From Lophius americanus (taxonomy: Eukaryota; Chordata; Actinopteri; Lophiiformes; Lophiidae), in the NCBI GenBank assembly GCA_037951165.1, contig JBBDHG010000135.1:124001-188000 (forward strand): a stretch of 64,000 nucleotides of DNA, given 5' to 3'. The notes beneath the pieces were generated by a model, which searched no databases, had not been told where the DNA came from, and saw only the letters and a program-made list of their open reading frames with translations. This document shows positions 1-17,909 of this stretch, piece by piece (the stretch's first letter is position 1; each line of letters starts with the position of its first letter). A program made the translations under genes and the position numbers.

Positions 1-360
1 TTTATTATTTAGTCCAGTCTGATATGCTTACTATTATTTTGTACTGTTAAACTCTCCATTTGTTGAAAAGATTATTCCATAAATAATAATAAGCAAAGTA
101 TAGCCGTTAAATTTAAAGATCAGTAAAATATGCAAAGGAACCCCAGTGTTGTTAAGGATAAATTCATTTTTTACAAACAATCAAATGCTTTTGCATACCA
201 ATTTTAGTATACACAAGTGTAAATTTGCTCAAATTGAATCTAAATTCATCGTCTTCGAGAGAGGAACAGGACCATCTAACTCCACAAAGGAATTGGACGT
301 GTTGTCTTAACACTGTTGCATGCTGGCTATGAATGGCTATTCCCGCCCGCCTCTTCCTGT

Positions 361-515
361 ACCATTTTCGCGCGAGTTCTTGGTTGGGCGGACTCAATTG
401 TCCCCTGTACGGATCCTATTGCACGTTTACCCGCCGACTATGCAGAGCAAAGTGCCGATTTAACCAATCATGTGTTACGTTCTACTTGTCGTCATCACGC
501 AGTGGCGCGAAAACT
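361..515 (+). promoter_or_regulatory. mcm3 proximal promoter: two E2F-type sites and a CCAAT box
   Basis: TTTCGCGC at 366-373 and the opposite-strand equivalent GGCGCGAAA at 504-512 match the E2F/DP consensus TTTSSCGC. A CCAAT box (NF-Y type) lies between them at 464-468. The block is locally CpG-rich in AT-rich surroundings and ends about 95 bp before the mcm3 ATG. E2F control of MCM genes at G1/S is established; use of these particular sites is inferred. No TATA box is evident and the TSS cannot be placed exactly. Confidence 0.7.
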
Positions 516-608
516 CTGTAGTTGTGTGGGTAGAAGGGAATCGAGCGCACGCTTCACAAACTTGTGTGCAACATTTTAATATCTAAGGTTGATAAATAAT
601 CAATAAAA

Positions 609-7232
<6,624 letters not shown>

Positions 7233-7641
7233 GGGAGGAGTGTTTTGAAATCCATCCAAGAAGGGGTGACATTACATTCCAGTGCACATACTACAGAACA
7301 CGTTTGTATTTGTGCATCCTCTGGTGGCTCTGCTTGTGCTCTAATGTCTCATCTGCAATTCCATAAAATTATTCAGAATAGTTTATTATGGTGCTTGTGG
7401 ATTCACTATGGTGCAAAAGACATATCCTCTATGCACTTGTGTGTGTGTTCAGCGGTAGCCATGCTGCTTTCTAAGGACTCGCTGTGTAGCAGCAGTTCAA
7501 AGCGCGCCGCAGTTTTTGTGCAGTAGACAGAATGCTGTGCATTACGACACCACCTGATCATCGTCTTACAAACAATTCTGCTGTGTTGTTTTGTTTATAG
7601 TTTGAAGATGAGTTTTGAATTTGTTATGTTGTAAAAAATAC

Positions 7642-7685
7642 AATAAAATGTACTGCTTGGGAATCCACTTGTGGTATCGAATAAA
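7642..7685 (+). terminator. mcm3 polyadenylation signals
   Basis: AATAAA hexamers occur at 7642-7647 and 7680-7685, about 410-450 nt after the mcm3 stop codon. The 3'UTR (7233 to about 7700) has no other coding potential. The first hexamer is followed by a T/G-rich stretch, compatible with cleavage near 7665; the second could serve as an alternative. Confidence 0.6.
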
Positions 7686-9187
7686 CCAACTCTGTTATGG
7701 TACTGCGTGTTAGTTGATAGCCTTTTATCTACGGAGTCAGGGAGAAAAGACTACATGGAACGCATTTAAGTAATTAGGACCCAGAAATAGGATACCTGCA
7801 TTCAGTTACGGTGAAGTTTTCAAACGGGGCCTACTAGCAGAATTACATTGTTTTAATTAGAGCAGAGATTGGCAATTCTAGTATCTTTTGGGAGACCAGA
7901 AAGTGGCAAGTTTTACCTTATAAAATAATTGAAAGAAAGTTAAATTGAATTTGCTGTTTGCAAAAGTTATTCAACCCCATTTACTCTAGCAAAATTCAAT
8001 TAGCTTCACAATACTAACCTCAGACGCAAACTGATAAAATTGTGTGTCCATTGTAGTTTTAAATAATGAAAAGGATTTATTTTTTTTAAACCGACATCCC
8101 AGGTTTTGCGGTCAAATAACCCCGTGTGGTTATTGCAGTTATCTCTGTTGTATTCCTGCATCTGAAAGTTTTTACATGAAAAGCTTCCTTGACACCTCCA
8201 GTGGGTCCAGACATTGTCATGAGTGGGAGGCAGGTCCCGCACCACCTCAGTGGTATGAACCTCTTCATTTGTACACTTCTTTACCCCAATGGTTAATGAT
8301 TGTACAAGAAGGAGTGGGATGGTATTAATGCACCCGCATTCAGCCCCATAATGTAACCGTCTGTGATCAATCTGAAGAAAAGGTCCAGCCTCCGACAGGA
8401 CGGACCCCTAACCGCTGCCACTGCCATTAATGTCAAAAGAGGACATGAGCTGTCTACACAGATCACTGACTCATCACATTTAGAGTCAAAGGTTGCAGAT
8501 TTCTTTGAATCACCAATGTCTTATAAGACCATATTAAGTTCTGCTTTCAAAGTTGAAAAGGGAACTATGCAATTTATACTTAAAAGACACAGTTAATGCC
8601 ACTACTGAAAAAAGGAGATTAGGGCTACATGCATTCTGTCATAGGAGAATGTGTGCAAAATGACATGAACATGACCAAAGAACATGATCAAATGTGTAAA
8701 AATGTAACGATATATAGGACAATAAGATGCACAACTTTTCGGGCCCTACAAAGTTTTTCAGTGACTTCTGTACGACGCAACGGAGAAGCGTTGTAGGGGC
8801 GTGGAAAAATCGTGTTTGTTTTGTTGAGTCCAAGCTTAAATCTTGTCTTAAAACATTAGTAGTTGAACATTTGGGAAAACACATCCACACAGAACATCGA
8901 TTCAACTTGGTGAAATATAAAGTTGCAGCAAATGAGGTTCAATAAGCACAAAAAGTGATACGGAAACTCTTTAGCCTGGTTCTGTCCACGTTCTTCCTCC
9001 TGCTATGATAGATTATCTGGTAATTACTCTAAATGCCATTAAAGACACTTAAAAAAAAAATGATTGCAATAACAATATTTGAGACAAACCAGAAAATGAA
9101 AACCTCACTCAAAAAAGTATTATCTTATAAAATGTTACTTAAGAAAAGGGAATTAGTTTTAACTGGCTTCTTCTTTTCTAGTCCAAC
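7686..9187. other. intergenic, nothing firm
   Basis: Between the mcm3 3' end and the first Tc1 relic. The stretch around 7960-8100 (GCAAAAGTTATTCAACCCCA onward) resembles old interspersed-repeat DNA, but I cannot name the family. ORFs of 60-94 codons on both strands lack splice context and recognisable motifs. Confidence 0.5.
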
Positions 9188-9515
9188 ATCCTCTCATAGA
9201 CCAGATCCCTGATGAGTCAGAGTATCTAGAGAAATGTGGGTCTTGTTTGCATTTCCCAGTCCACAGTGGTCGGTACCTACCCACGTGGTCTCGTGAGGGA
9301 CAACAGGGGGCCAGTTGGCTGAGTGATGCAACTGGGAAGCAAATGCTTGTCCATCTTGTCTGATCCCACAGAATAGATATTGTTGCACCAATTGCTGAAA
9401 ATGTTAATGCTGGTTCAGATAGAAAGTTGTCCAAAACCTCCATTGCAGCACAGTGCTAATTTGGCAGATAAAGGGAACCTGCACAGATGGTGGTTCCAAT
9501 GTCATGGTTTATTGG
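9188..9515 (+). mobile_element. Tc1-like DNA transposon relic (5'-truncated, internally deleted)
   Basis: The plus strand carries decayed pieces of a Tc1-like (DD34E) transposase N-terminal region, recognisable near GGTACCTACC and in a segment reading roughly TDIVAPIAENVNAGSDRKL. Near 9495-9515 follows a sequence resembling the element's terminal inverted repeat (AATGTCATGGTTTATTGG). Stops and indels break the frame. It belongs to the same family as the relics at 15695, 19199, 54191 and 60018. Confidence 0.6.
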
Positions 9516-9801
9516 TTTACGTGCCCCTCCGAGTTAAGATGAGACCATCCGCTCTCTAGCTTTACAGAAATGGCAGGTTAGAAATATGTTTAAACTATCA
9601 ACTTTGCTTTCACAGTACAGCAACATCTTAATCTCACAGCTCAACCCTCCATATGTCTGCCTAATTTGTTTAACATGTTCAAAAAACATATTAAACAAAT
9701 GATAAGTTGGGGGCCCAGGAGGGACTTTGCTGACTGAGACAGACATGTTATCTCTAAATCAAAAGCTAAGCTTTTTTCCTTGGTTTCATATTTAGAATTC
9801 A

Positions 9802-10145
9802 GCATGGTACCGCTCTGGGTAGCACTGTAACCTAACAGCAAGATTGTGTGTTCAAGTCCACCTGGGATCTCATGGCCTCTGTGATACGTTTTTACATGTA
9901 GTCAAGCGTTTGCAAGGCTTTCCTCTGAGTTCTCTGACTTACTCCCACGGTACAAAACATGACATATTGGTGAGTCTATATTACCTATAGCACTGAATGA
10001 TTGTTAGGTTATTACTGGGCCAACACAAATAACCTATCAAACTGTCAAAGATGTACCTTGCCTCTTACCCAATGTCCGCTGGGACAGGCCCCAGCTCTCC
10101 TCCCCATGACCTTGAGCACTAAAAGTGTTTCCAGTAAATGAATGA
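9802..10145 (+). mobile_element. tRNA-headed teleost SINE, degraded
   Basis: The head has a tRNA-like A-box region (GGTAGCACTGTAACC) and a B-box-like GTTCAAGTCC. The body carries fish SINE landmarks in the usual order: CTCTGACTTACTCCCACGGT, GGTGAGTCTATATTACC, then GTCCGCTGGGACAGGCCCCA and a GAATGAA end. Individual positions have diverged, so it is an old insertion. I recognise the family as a very common teleost repeat but do not assign a name. Confidence 0.65.
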
Positions 10146-11850
10146 AAAGCTCATTAGGTTTGTGTTAAACAGCTTCTGCTTTACCACAACACCAAAAAAT
10201 GTTTTCCCTAAACACTGACTCCATAAAAATGTTTCATTAATATCCAGAAGTTATGCAACCATGAACGAGGGGAAAAATACGGAGCTGTACTTTATTTGTT
10301 CTTCTGAATGATAGAGTGGGCACAGGGGATGCTTCCTTAAAGGCTTCTAAACTATTTTCCCCATCTCCTGTGCTGTCAAAGCATTAAGTCATTATTTTAC
10401 AATCCTTTCCGCCACATGTCCAAACTAAGTATTTGTCCTGGGATGTTAAATTATAGAGAAAGACCTGTAAATTTGTCAAGAGAACTGTTAATCCATAAGA
10501 AGCAGCTCACAACTACTACATCTGCAGATAATAAAAGGTTAAGGTTCTGTAAAAGGTTATGAACGATGGTCAATTTCTGATCCTCCCATGCATTTCCTAC
10601 AAGGTGAGTGAATTTGGAGAGGAAATCTGTGTGAACTTGTGCTTCTTTTGCTTTCCCTTCAAAAGAAGAAGAGAAAGAGAAAAAATAAATCATATTTTTC
10701 TTCCCATCATGTTATATGTTGCCTTCTTTGGCTACCACAATCACCAAATGGCTCGTTCTTTCTACCACCATTTTATTCTTGTTTTCATCCAAACTGCACT
10801 GATTCAGTGCAACTCAGTGTAAAGTTTGCACTGAAAACATTGGTTGTTGTAAAGGTCACTCTTATACTTCTGTTCTAAGTTACTCACGCAGTGTTTTCAA
10901 AAATTATTACAACCCCTACTGGTTTCTATTTCTAATTATTTCTATGTATTTGTGATTCTAATAACAATCTATGTCACACAAGCTTCAAATGATAATTGGA
11001 TAGGACTTTACATTACAGCACGGTAATAAGATGATAATAGTGGGGCAATAGTTTCATAGTAAAGAAATTTCATTGAAATTTCTCTAATATTGTTATAAGC
11101 AGGAAACAAGTTTAAAAATGTAAAAGCATTAAAACTATTTGGTCACATTACAGTCATACTTTGGTAATATGCTAACAATAAAATGGTTACATCGATGCGT
11201 TATTTGGATTAAGAAATGGTAATATGGTGATATCAATATCGTAATAACATAATAATAAGGGGGTAATATAGGTTAATGTTTTTTCAGTATCATAGCAACG
11301 TCATACTTTCCGAATTAGATGAGACTAAAAATTCGTAATTACCATATAATAAAACTCATCCAACCCTTATTTTCCAAACAATCCCTTTTCTTTCAAGGTA
11401 ATACAGTAAAAATTGTGTTTTTTAATAATGTGACTCTATACCTGTAAACACTTGTGGTAGTTTCTGTGTAATAACCATGAATCAGTGCTGCAAAATGCTA
11501 CTCTACCTGTTTCTATTTAATTTCATGTTAATATTATATTAAACCAAACATCCAGAGGTACAAAGATTAACTGGAAACTTTTATGGTAGCTTAAGTGTCA
11601 TAAGGATGTTTCACTTTTCATTTCTCACTACTTTCAACCATACACATTTGATACCATTGATGCCTTGTACATATTTTACAGTTCAACCCTCAAAGAAATG
11701 CCTTGTATGAATATTCATTTTTACTGATATCCATTATTGCCTAATCTATTGAACATAACACAAATGTCTGTCACAATGGCGTCAAGGAAAAACTACATTT
11801 ATTTTCATTCCACTCGTTCCACACCAGTACAGACGATGTGTTTCGATCCA
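10146..11850. other. AT-rich intergenic DNA, probable old repeat at about 11000-11450
   Basis: The stretch 11007-11300 repeats variants of GGTAATA(T/A) and begins with a phrase like TTTACATTACAGCACGGTAA. This style is common in dispersed teleost repeats. No termini or target duplication could be fixed. No credible gene. Confidence 0.4.
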
Positions 11851-14800
11851 TGTTGTGTTTTTCATTACTTCTGTTGACACAGCTTGTTTTATGAAACGGT
11901 TTATGGACCGCCGTCTAACTGTGTTGGGCGTCTTCTGGGTTTTTTCTGCGGTGATTGTGCTTTATCTGTTTGAATGTGTGTTCTTAAGTAGCAGCGCGTT
12001 TGGCCCTGTCGGCCACCGTACAAAACACTGCCTGAAACGAGGTGTTAGAGAAAAGTGATTTTATTTACATGTACCAAACAGGTACAAGTGTTCGGCTGTG
12101 TTGTTATTAACGTCATGTCTCCAGCAGTGGAGAAACTCTCTGCTGAGAGGGCGCAGGCATTCTCATGTCAAACAGACTGAGCAACAAGATACTTTCTTCC
12201 TCTCAGAGTTGGTTTGAGTTGCTCAATGCTGCAGGGCGTGTTGGTCAGCAGCTCTCATTAGCCGACTCTGGATCTGACACCCTTCAACGGATCCAGTGTC
12301 TAGATCTAGTTCGCTGCTCGGCGAACTTTAACGTTAATCTTTAAGTGATGGTATAGAGAGTTTATAATTACCCTTGCGTCCCGCAAATGTACTTATTTAG
12401 TCGTTAAATCGAAACATACTTACAACTGCTGTTCTTCGTTTAAATGGACTACAAAACAACTCTCGCATGTGCGGCGCTGTAAACCGTCCGGATGCTGCAA
12501 TGCCCTTGCGGTTGAGTTCCGCTTTTTACTTTCTGTCAACATCGCGTTATTATCTGACATTTAGAAAATCGATTATTTTTTTTGACATTTGTGAAACAAA
12601 ACTTGCGTTTAGGGTTACATATTTATTCCAGATTTCATCTGAGTTTTTTCTTGCTTTCGTGGTTTATATGTTGTCAGGTTTTTTCGGGGAAGACATAAAG
12701 AGTGACTATAATGAATTATCTTGAACTTGACTGTCACTTTTTATGAGTCAATCTTCACCTCTGAGAAATAATACTGCCCAGTGTTATATAACATACTATA
12801 GTGCCGACTCAGAAGTCTACTAATTTTTCAGAGCACCTTACTGGGAATAAATGGGAAAAGAGGAGATTTTACCATAATAATAGGGAAACAGTACTGAAAA
12901 ATAAAAAAAATAAAAAAATGCACCCTTGCTACATTCAAGTAGAACACATGTTAAGGGTTAGGGGAAACAAAAAAGTTGTGAATGTAAAACATAAAGGTCT
13001 GGAGTACAACTGATGCCACTGTTATACATTTTACACATTCTTTACACGAGTTCACGTTCAAGGTGCAATAAGCTACATCTTTGTATTTTGCTACATCAGA
13101 TGTTGATTAATGTATAAGCAGTGACTCGTAGTCACAAACTGACAAGAGAATCATTCAATTATGCAGCCCATCTCAGCTCTGCTGACAGTTTCAGGTTCTT
13201 TTAACTTAATGTTTTGGTCTATATTTAGTATCTTTACGTTTGTTTGTTGTTGTTTGGTGGTAGCAGCTGTGAGATGCCAATTTTTCTATGTAGATCTTGA
13301 TCTAGCTGTTTACATGAGACGTGACATGAGACGTATACTAGTGTCCTGAAAACATAGTTAAACACTATAGACACAACATCTTCCAGTGGTCGTCGTTCTA
13401 TTATTTCGTCCACTGCTGCATAGAAAAATACACTGGCATAATATGATACACTTACTTTGTTTTGGGTTTTAACCTTGTAGCCAGAGTCTCCAAAGATTTG
13501 CAGTGACTTTTATTTGTTCAACACTTGGGTTTATCCTGCTCTATTCGTATTATTTTTGGTATAGTGCATTATTTTACACATTCCTGTCATCCAGGTTTCC
13601 AATAATGTTAAATTGTTTGAGATTTTGTAAAAGCCCTGCATTTATGTCAAGATGATGGGTATTCGCAGAAATAACACAGCCAGAGAATGACCTATTCAAG
13701 TGTTTACCTGTTACAATTTTTCTTTTGAATGGTTTATGAAAAAGTTTCTACCGCCCCTCTGCAACTGAGTGAAACTTTGATCTGAATGAAATTTCAATTA
13801 GAGGCTGTTTGTAGTCCAAATGAGGTGTTTATATGGAGCATTTTCATTCTGATTGGTCTTTTAAAACAATTTGTTTTGGATCAAGTTACATGGATCAGGT
13901 TTCCAGCCCATAGTTTGTATATATTTTACAAACTAGAGACAGAAACCTAGACATACATTGCTGACAAACTAACCAACCAGCCTACCCACCCACTGACTCT
14001 ATATCTTGTGTTCAGGTGTTGAGAGCTTTGCTGAGGTTGGCTTTGGTTGTGCTGTTGTATGCCACCACAAATGAAGAAGGTTGGACAGGGAGGCCCACCA
14101 AAGGACCAGACGCTGAGACTGATTCTGGATTCTTTCATTGCAGCTTCAGATGGCAGGTGAATCACCCAAAGCCATTGGCAATACGTCTCTATCACCATGG
14201 ACGTAGAAGTGAGGCATTTCAAGTCTCAAAGCCCATAATAAAGTTTTTTTCACCACTTTGCAGAGTTTTTGGCTAAAGGTCTTTGGTCTTGAAGTTGTAT
14301 ACAGACCATAAATACACTTTTTCCCCTCTCTGTTTAGAGAATCTTCTGTGGCATCTCGGTTGCCTCGGCTGATTCTGGCTGTCTGAGCCTGCAGGAGGTA
14401 AGAGAGGATGCAGTATTGGTGGCTAAACCTACAACTTACCAGGTCGTGGTCGTTCACCGGTCAGCCGTTGAAATATTTAGAAGGTAACGCTGCTGCTTTT
14501 GCCTTTGCTTTTGCTGCTATTATAAGTTACAATTCTAAAGCACGCGATGACCCTAATTTTTGGTGAGGCAGTCGTCCCTCTCCATTTAATGAATTCACTA
14601 AAAATTTAAATATTTACTAGGTTGGACACAATCATAGCAGGCACCAGTAGTAGAGGAAGCTAATGTCATTTAGGTAACCGATGCAGTTACAGGCATGATA
14701 CTCTCATTGCCAATTTATTTTTATTTTCTTTGATGTATGCCTACAAGGATGACCTTACGTTGTTCATGAGGAGTAAAAAAGGGGCTTGAGGACAAAGAAC

Positions 14801-15694
14801 ATACATTTTTTTGTTATATGTTGAGGAGAAAGTGTCATAATAGTGAAGTAGTGGCATTAAGGAAACCACAATTTACCAATTTTCTCTAAAATCAGAATCA
14901 GAAATACTTTGAACATGATGAATGAAGAAAAAAACTCATACACTGTTTGTGGTAGGACTTGTCTTTCTAACTTGTCTCCCCTTGTTGGATACATTGTGGA
15001 AATAAAGTCAAGGTTTTGCACTTTTCACACATGCTACATTTGTTGTATTCAAGTAATTGTAAACGCACTTTATTGAATTAGATTGACAAGCATTATTTGA
15101 TTGCTTGTTTCGTCACTTTCCATTCCACACACACCCATTTCAGTACAAATTAATGTCATCCAGCAATATAACCAGCAATGTATGATCAGCCCTCTCAGGG
15201 CAGAAGTATGACTTCCAACTGGGAACAGAGGTGATCCCAGTGGGCTATACCTGCATGAGGCCGGGGGTCCTTCCACAGCAGTAACACTCATCCAATAGCA
15301 ACTGTTTCTGTCTGATGAAAGCTGCATGAAGAAATATCGTTATCACTGAATCAATTTAATGACTCTGTCTAATGTTCCTTGACTGTTGTGACTAATTAAC
15401 ATTAGCATGTGTCTGGCTCATTAGCAGATTTGGCTATAGCTCATCAACCACATTAGCGAGAAGTCCTAAAGGCTTTAGCACCTTGTAAGTGATGAGGGCA
15501 CAAATAAATAAAATATGAACATGTTGACGTGGTTGATAAACTGACGACGCTGTTTCCGTCTGCCCCCTAGTGGTAAAAATGTATACAATACATCATTTTG
15601 ATGTGCTGCGTGTGTTCATTAACTCCTGGTAACAGACACTTAATAAGTAGGTGTGGTGAAACTGCCCCCCCTTTGGCAGAGGACAGGTGTATCT
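11851..15694. other. intergenic with two weak candidate coding segments
   Basis: The 11.9-12.5 kb part has more CpG than its surroundings. Two segments here have some coding character (11890-12058 and 14016-14397; see findings) but no recognisable homology. A dispersed repeat segment at about 13732-13870 is shared with about 63138-63245. The rest is AT-rich and featureless. Confidence 0.4.
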
Positions 15695-16035
15695 ACAACA
15701 GTCAGCCATAACATCAAAACCACTGACAGGTGAATTTAGAATTACACTGATTATCTTAATACATTGGCAACTTTCCCTGGGCGAGCAAGTGAACACTTTG
15801 TCCAGAATTCAAAATTTTGGAAGCAGGAACAATGGACAAGTGCAAAGACTTCAGCCACTTGAGTGATAGCATCTCCAGAACTCGGGTTGGTTTTTGGTTC
15901 CTTCGTATGAGGTTGTGAGTACCTACCAGAGTTATCTGAGGAAGGACAAGTCGAACACAGGTCATGGAACACCGCCATGGGTGTTGTCTCATCCCACAAG
16001 GGGCTAGTGCTGCTATAAGTAAAAACATGCCAACA
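15695..16035 (+). mobile_element. Tc1-like transposon relic, 5' part
   Basis: Begins with a terminal-repeat-like CAGCCATAACATCAAAACCA followed by the family's 5' leader. Next come the transposase start region (ATGGACAAGTGCAAAGACTT..., the position of the usual MGKRKDLSDFDKG) and the helix-turn-helix part around GTGAGTACCTACCAGAGT. It then breaks off near a RSHKG-like stretch. Frameshifted; no catalytic domain remains. Confidence 0.7.
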
Positions 16036-17798
16036 AACTTTTCTGTTTTCAGATTTACATATTACACAAGAGTGGACTATTGCCCCTTTGAAGGTTCGGT
16101 CTTCTCTACCTGTCCCAGTGGATGAATATTTTTCTCAATCAAAATTCCCCCCAAATAAGTGTTTTAAAATAACAAACATAAGACCAAAGATTTGATATTT
16201 GATGAGACTTTGGTGACACTACACTGTACAAGATTGGAGTTTTTGAATATTTGTGTACCGTCTCAACTCAGTGTTAGTGTTGCACTTTGGAATGAGCTTT
16301 CGTATTACTTATGAGTATATATATACCTGTTTATCTTTTACAAAGTTGAGGGCTCATGCTGTCAGTCCTCAGCACAAGTGGCTCTATCTCAGCACGTATA
16401 CACGTGCAAACGCACCATTGTGCCTTTACGTGACACATGCAGAATGAAGAGAACAAGAGCAACGAGTCACTTAAGACAAGCTGTTTTTACTGACCATGCC
16501 AAATAGATACAATCAACCCAACCTTGAAGATATACAGCGAGACACAGTTACAGCCAGTAACAGTGAGCTACAACTCCACTGTTACAGTGCAAATATTTCA
16601 GACTTTTAAATCAAGTCAGTATGACTCAACAACTCAATTTACCTTTCTGTTCGCTCTTTTAGGTCTAGGCTAAATCCTGAACTGGTACTGGGAGCACAGT
16701 AACACATGCCAAAGCGAAGGTAGAACGCTGCTCAGTCAGAAACCCCCAGACTCATCCCACTAACACCAAATATGTCCAAATTCAAACTAGTCTCTCACTA
16801 CTTCACCTGTTGTGATGTTGAGGGGCTACTGTATACATTCAACACCTTTCATGTGTTTGCATATGTGCTTTTGAGTTGTGCTTAATCAAATAAGAGTGCC
16901 ATTAGTGCTCTAAATCTAAGAGACTCAAATGCATGTCACTGATCTACAACTACACTACAGTTTAAGTTTCGCAAAAAGCCTGCAAGTGGCAGAATGCAGA
17001 AACCTCAAGACATTTTTTCTTCGCTTTTTAATGCTTTGCTCTTTATTCTTAAAACAAAGTTGAGCACACAGTCATCCCCAGACAGATAAACAAACAATAG
17101 CAAAAACAATGCAAAGAAGAGTTAACAAGAGAGCAGATCAATGAGAATCCTGATTTTTTTTTAAATAAAGAACCAGCAGAAGTGTGTTTTATGTTTGTTT
17201 ATACTTACTGGTAAGTATCCTGCAAATCACTGACAGAAGAACGCCGGGACTCCTGACTTTAACTTGTATAGTTTATGACTGACTATGTCTCCTAAACTAT
17301 ACCTCTGTCCAGTTTTGTTCATGTACATCACATGGTTTCTTATGTTTTTATGTGATAACAATCTACTTTTAGGGGTAACTCCCCAGACCACTGTTACGTT
17401 GGAAAGAAATGGTTGTGTTGGTTCTGTTGCTGCTCAGTAGGTTACAATCATGACGGAATGAACTGCAGAAAGAGGGATGGTTTTAGTTTGTATCTTCTCC
17501 TGCAGTGATACGAAGCTTTTTATTCCTGACAAACAACCACTGCTGCGCATTTCTTGAAATTTCAACTGTCCTGTTTTTTGTCACCCGAAACCCCCACCCG
17601 CTCCCCTTTAGAAAAAAGATTCCCTTTTTGAATTCAAACATCAATAACTGGCTAAACTTTATACAGCTTGTTCAGTATTTTGAGAGCATACATCAAATAT
17701 GAAATCGTTTTAGTTCAAGTTGCTCTAGAGTTCTTTTTTTTGTCTTTCCTGCACTGTTTTATTTCCTCTTTTGAATTTTTACAGAAACTCCCATTCCT

Positions 17799-17832
<34 letters not shown>

Positions 17833-17849
17833 TTTCTGTCTCCACTCAT
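16036..17849 (-). other. probable stmn4 3'UTR and downstream DNA
   Basis: Directly downstream of the stmn4 stop codon on the minus strand. Minus-strand AATAAA signals (TTTATT on plus) occur at 17758-17763, 17518-17523 and 17042-17047, and an AGTAAA variant lies at 16486-16491. Which one is used cannot be told. No plus-strand coding evidence. Confidence 0.45.
17800..17829 (-). repeat. (GA)15 tract in the stmn4 3'UTR
   Basis: On the plus strand this is an uninterrupted (CT/TC) dinucleotide run. On the mRNA strand it becomes GAGAGA..., starting about 20 nt after the stmn4 stop codon. Confidence 0.9.
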
Positions 17850-17909
17850 CTAGCGGCAGGCTTCCTCCTTCATCTCCTTGTTCTTCCTCACTTCTTCTGC
17901 ATGTTTATC
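17850..17909 (-). CDS. stmn4: stmn4 last coding exon (60 bp)
   Basis: Encodes 19 residues plus the stop: DKHAEEVRKNKEMKEEACR. It is identified by its match to the invariant stathmin C-terminal helix, by the acceptor AG directly before GATAAACAT, and by phase 0 joining to LQEK of the previous exon. It is separated from that exon by a 2.4-kb intron. A Cys two residues before the end is a difference from the mammalian EEASR ending. Confidence 0.9.
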   Translation of the reverse strand, partial: DKHAEEVRKNKEMKEEACR

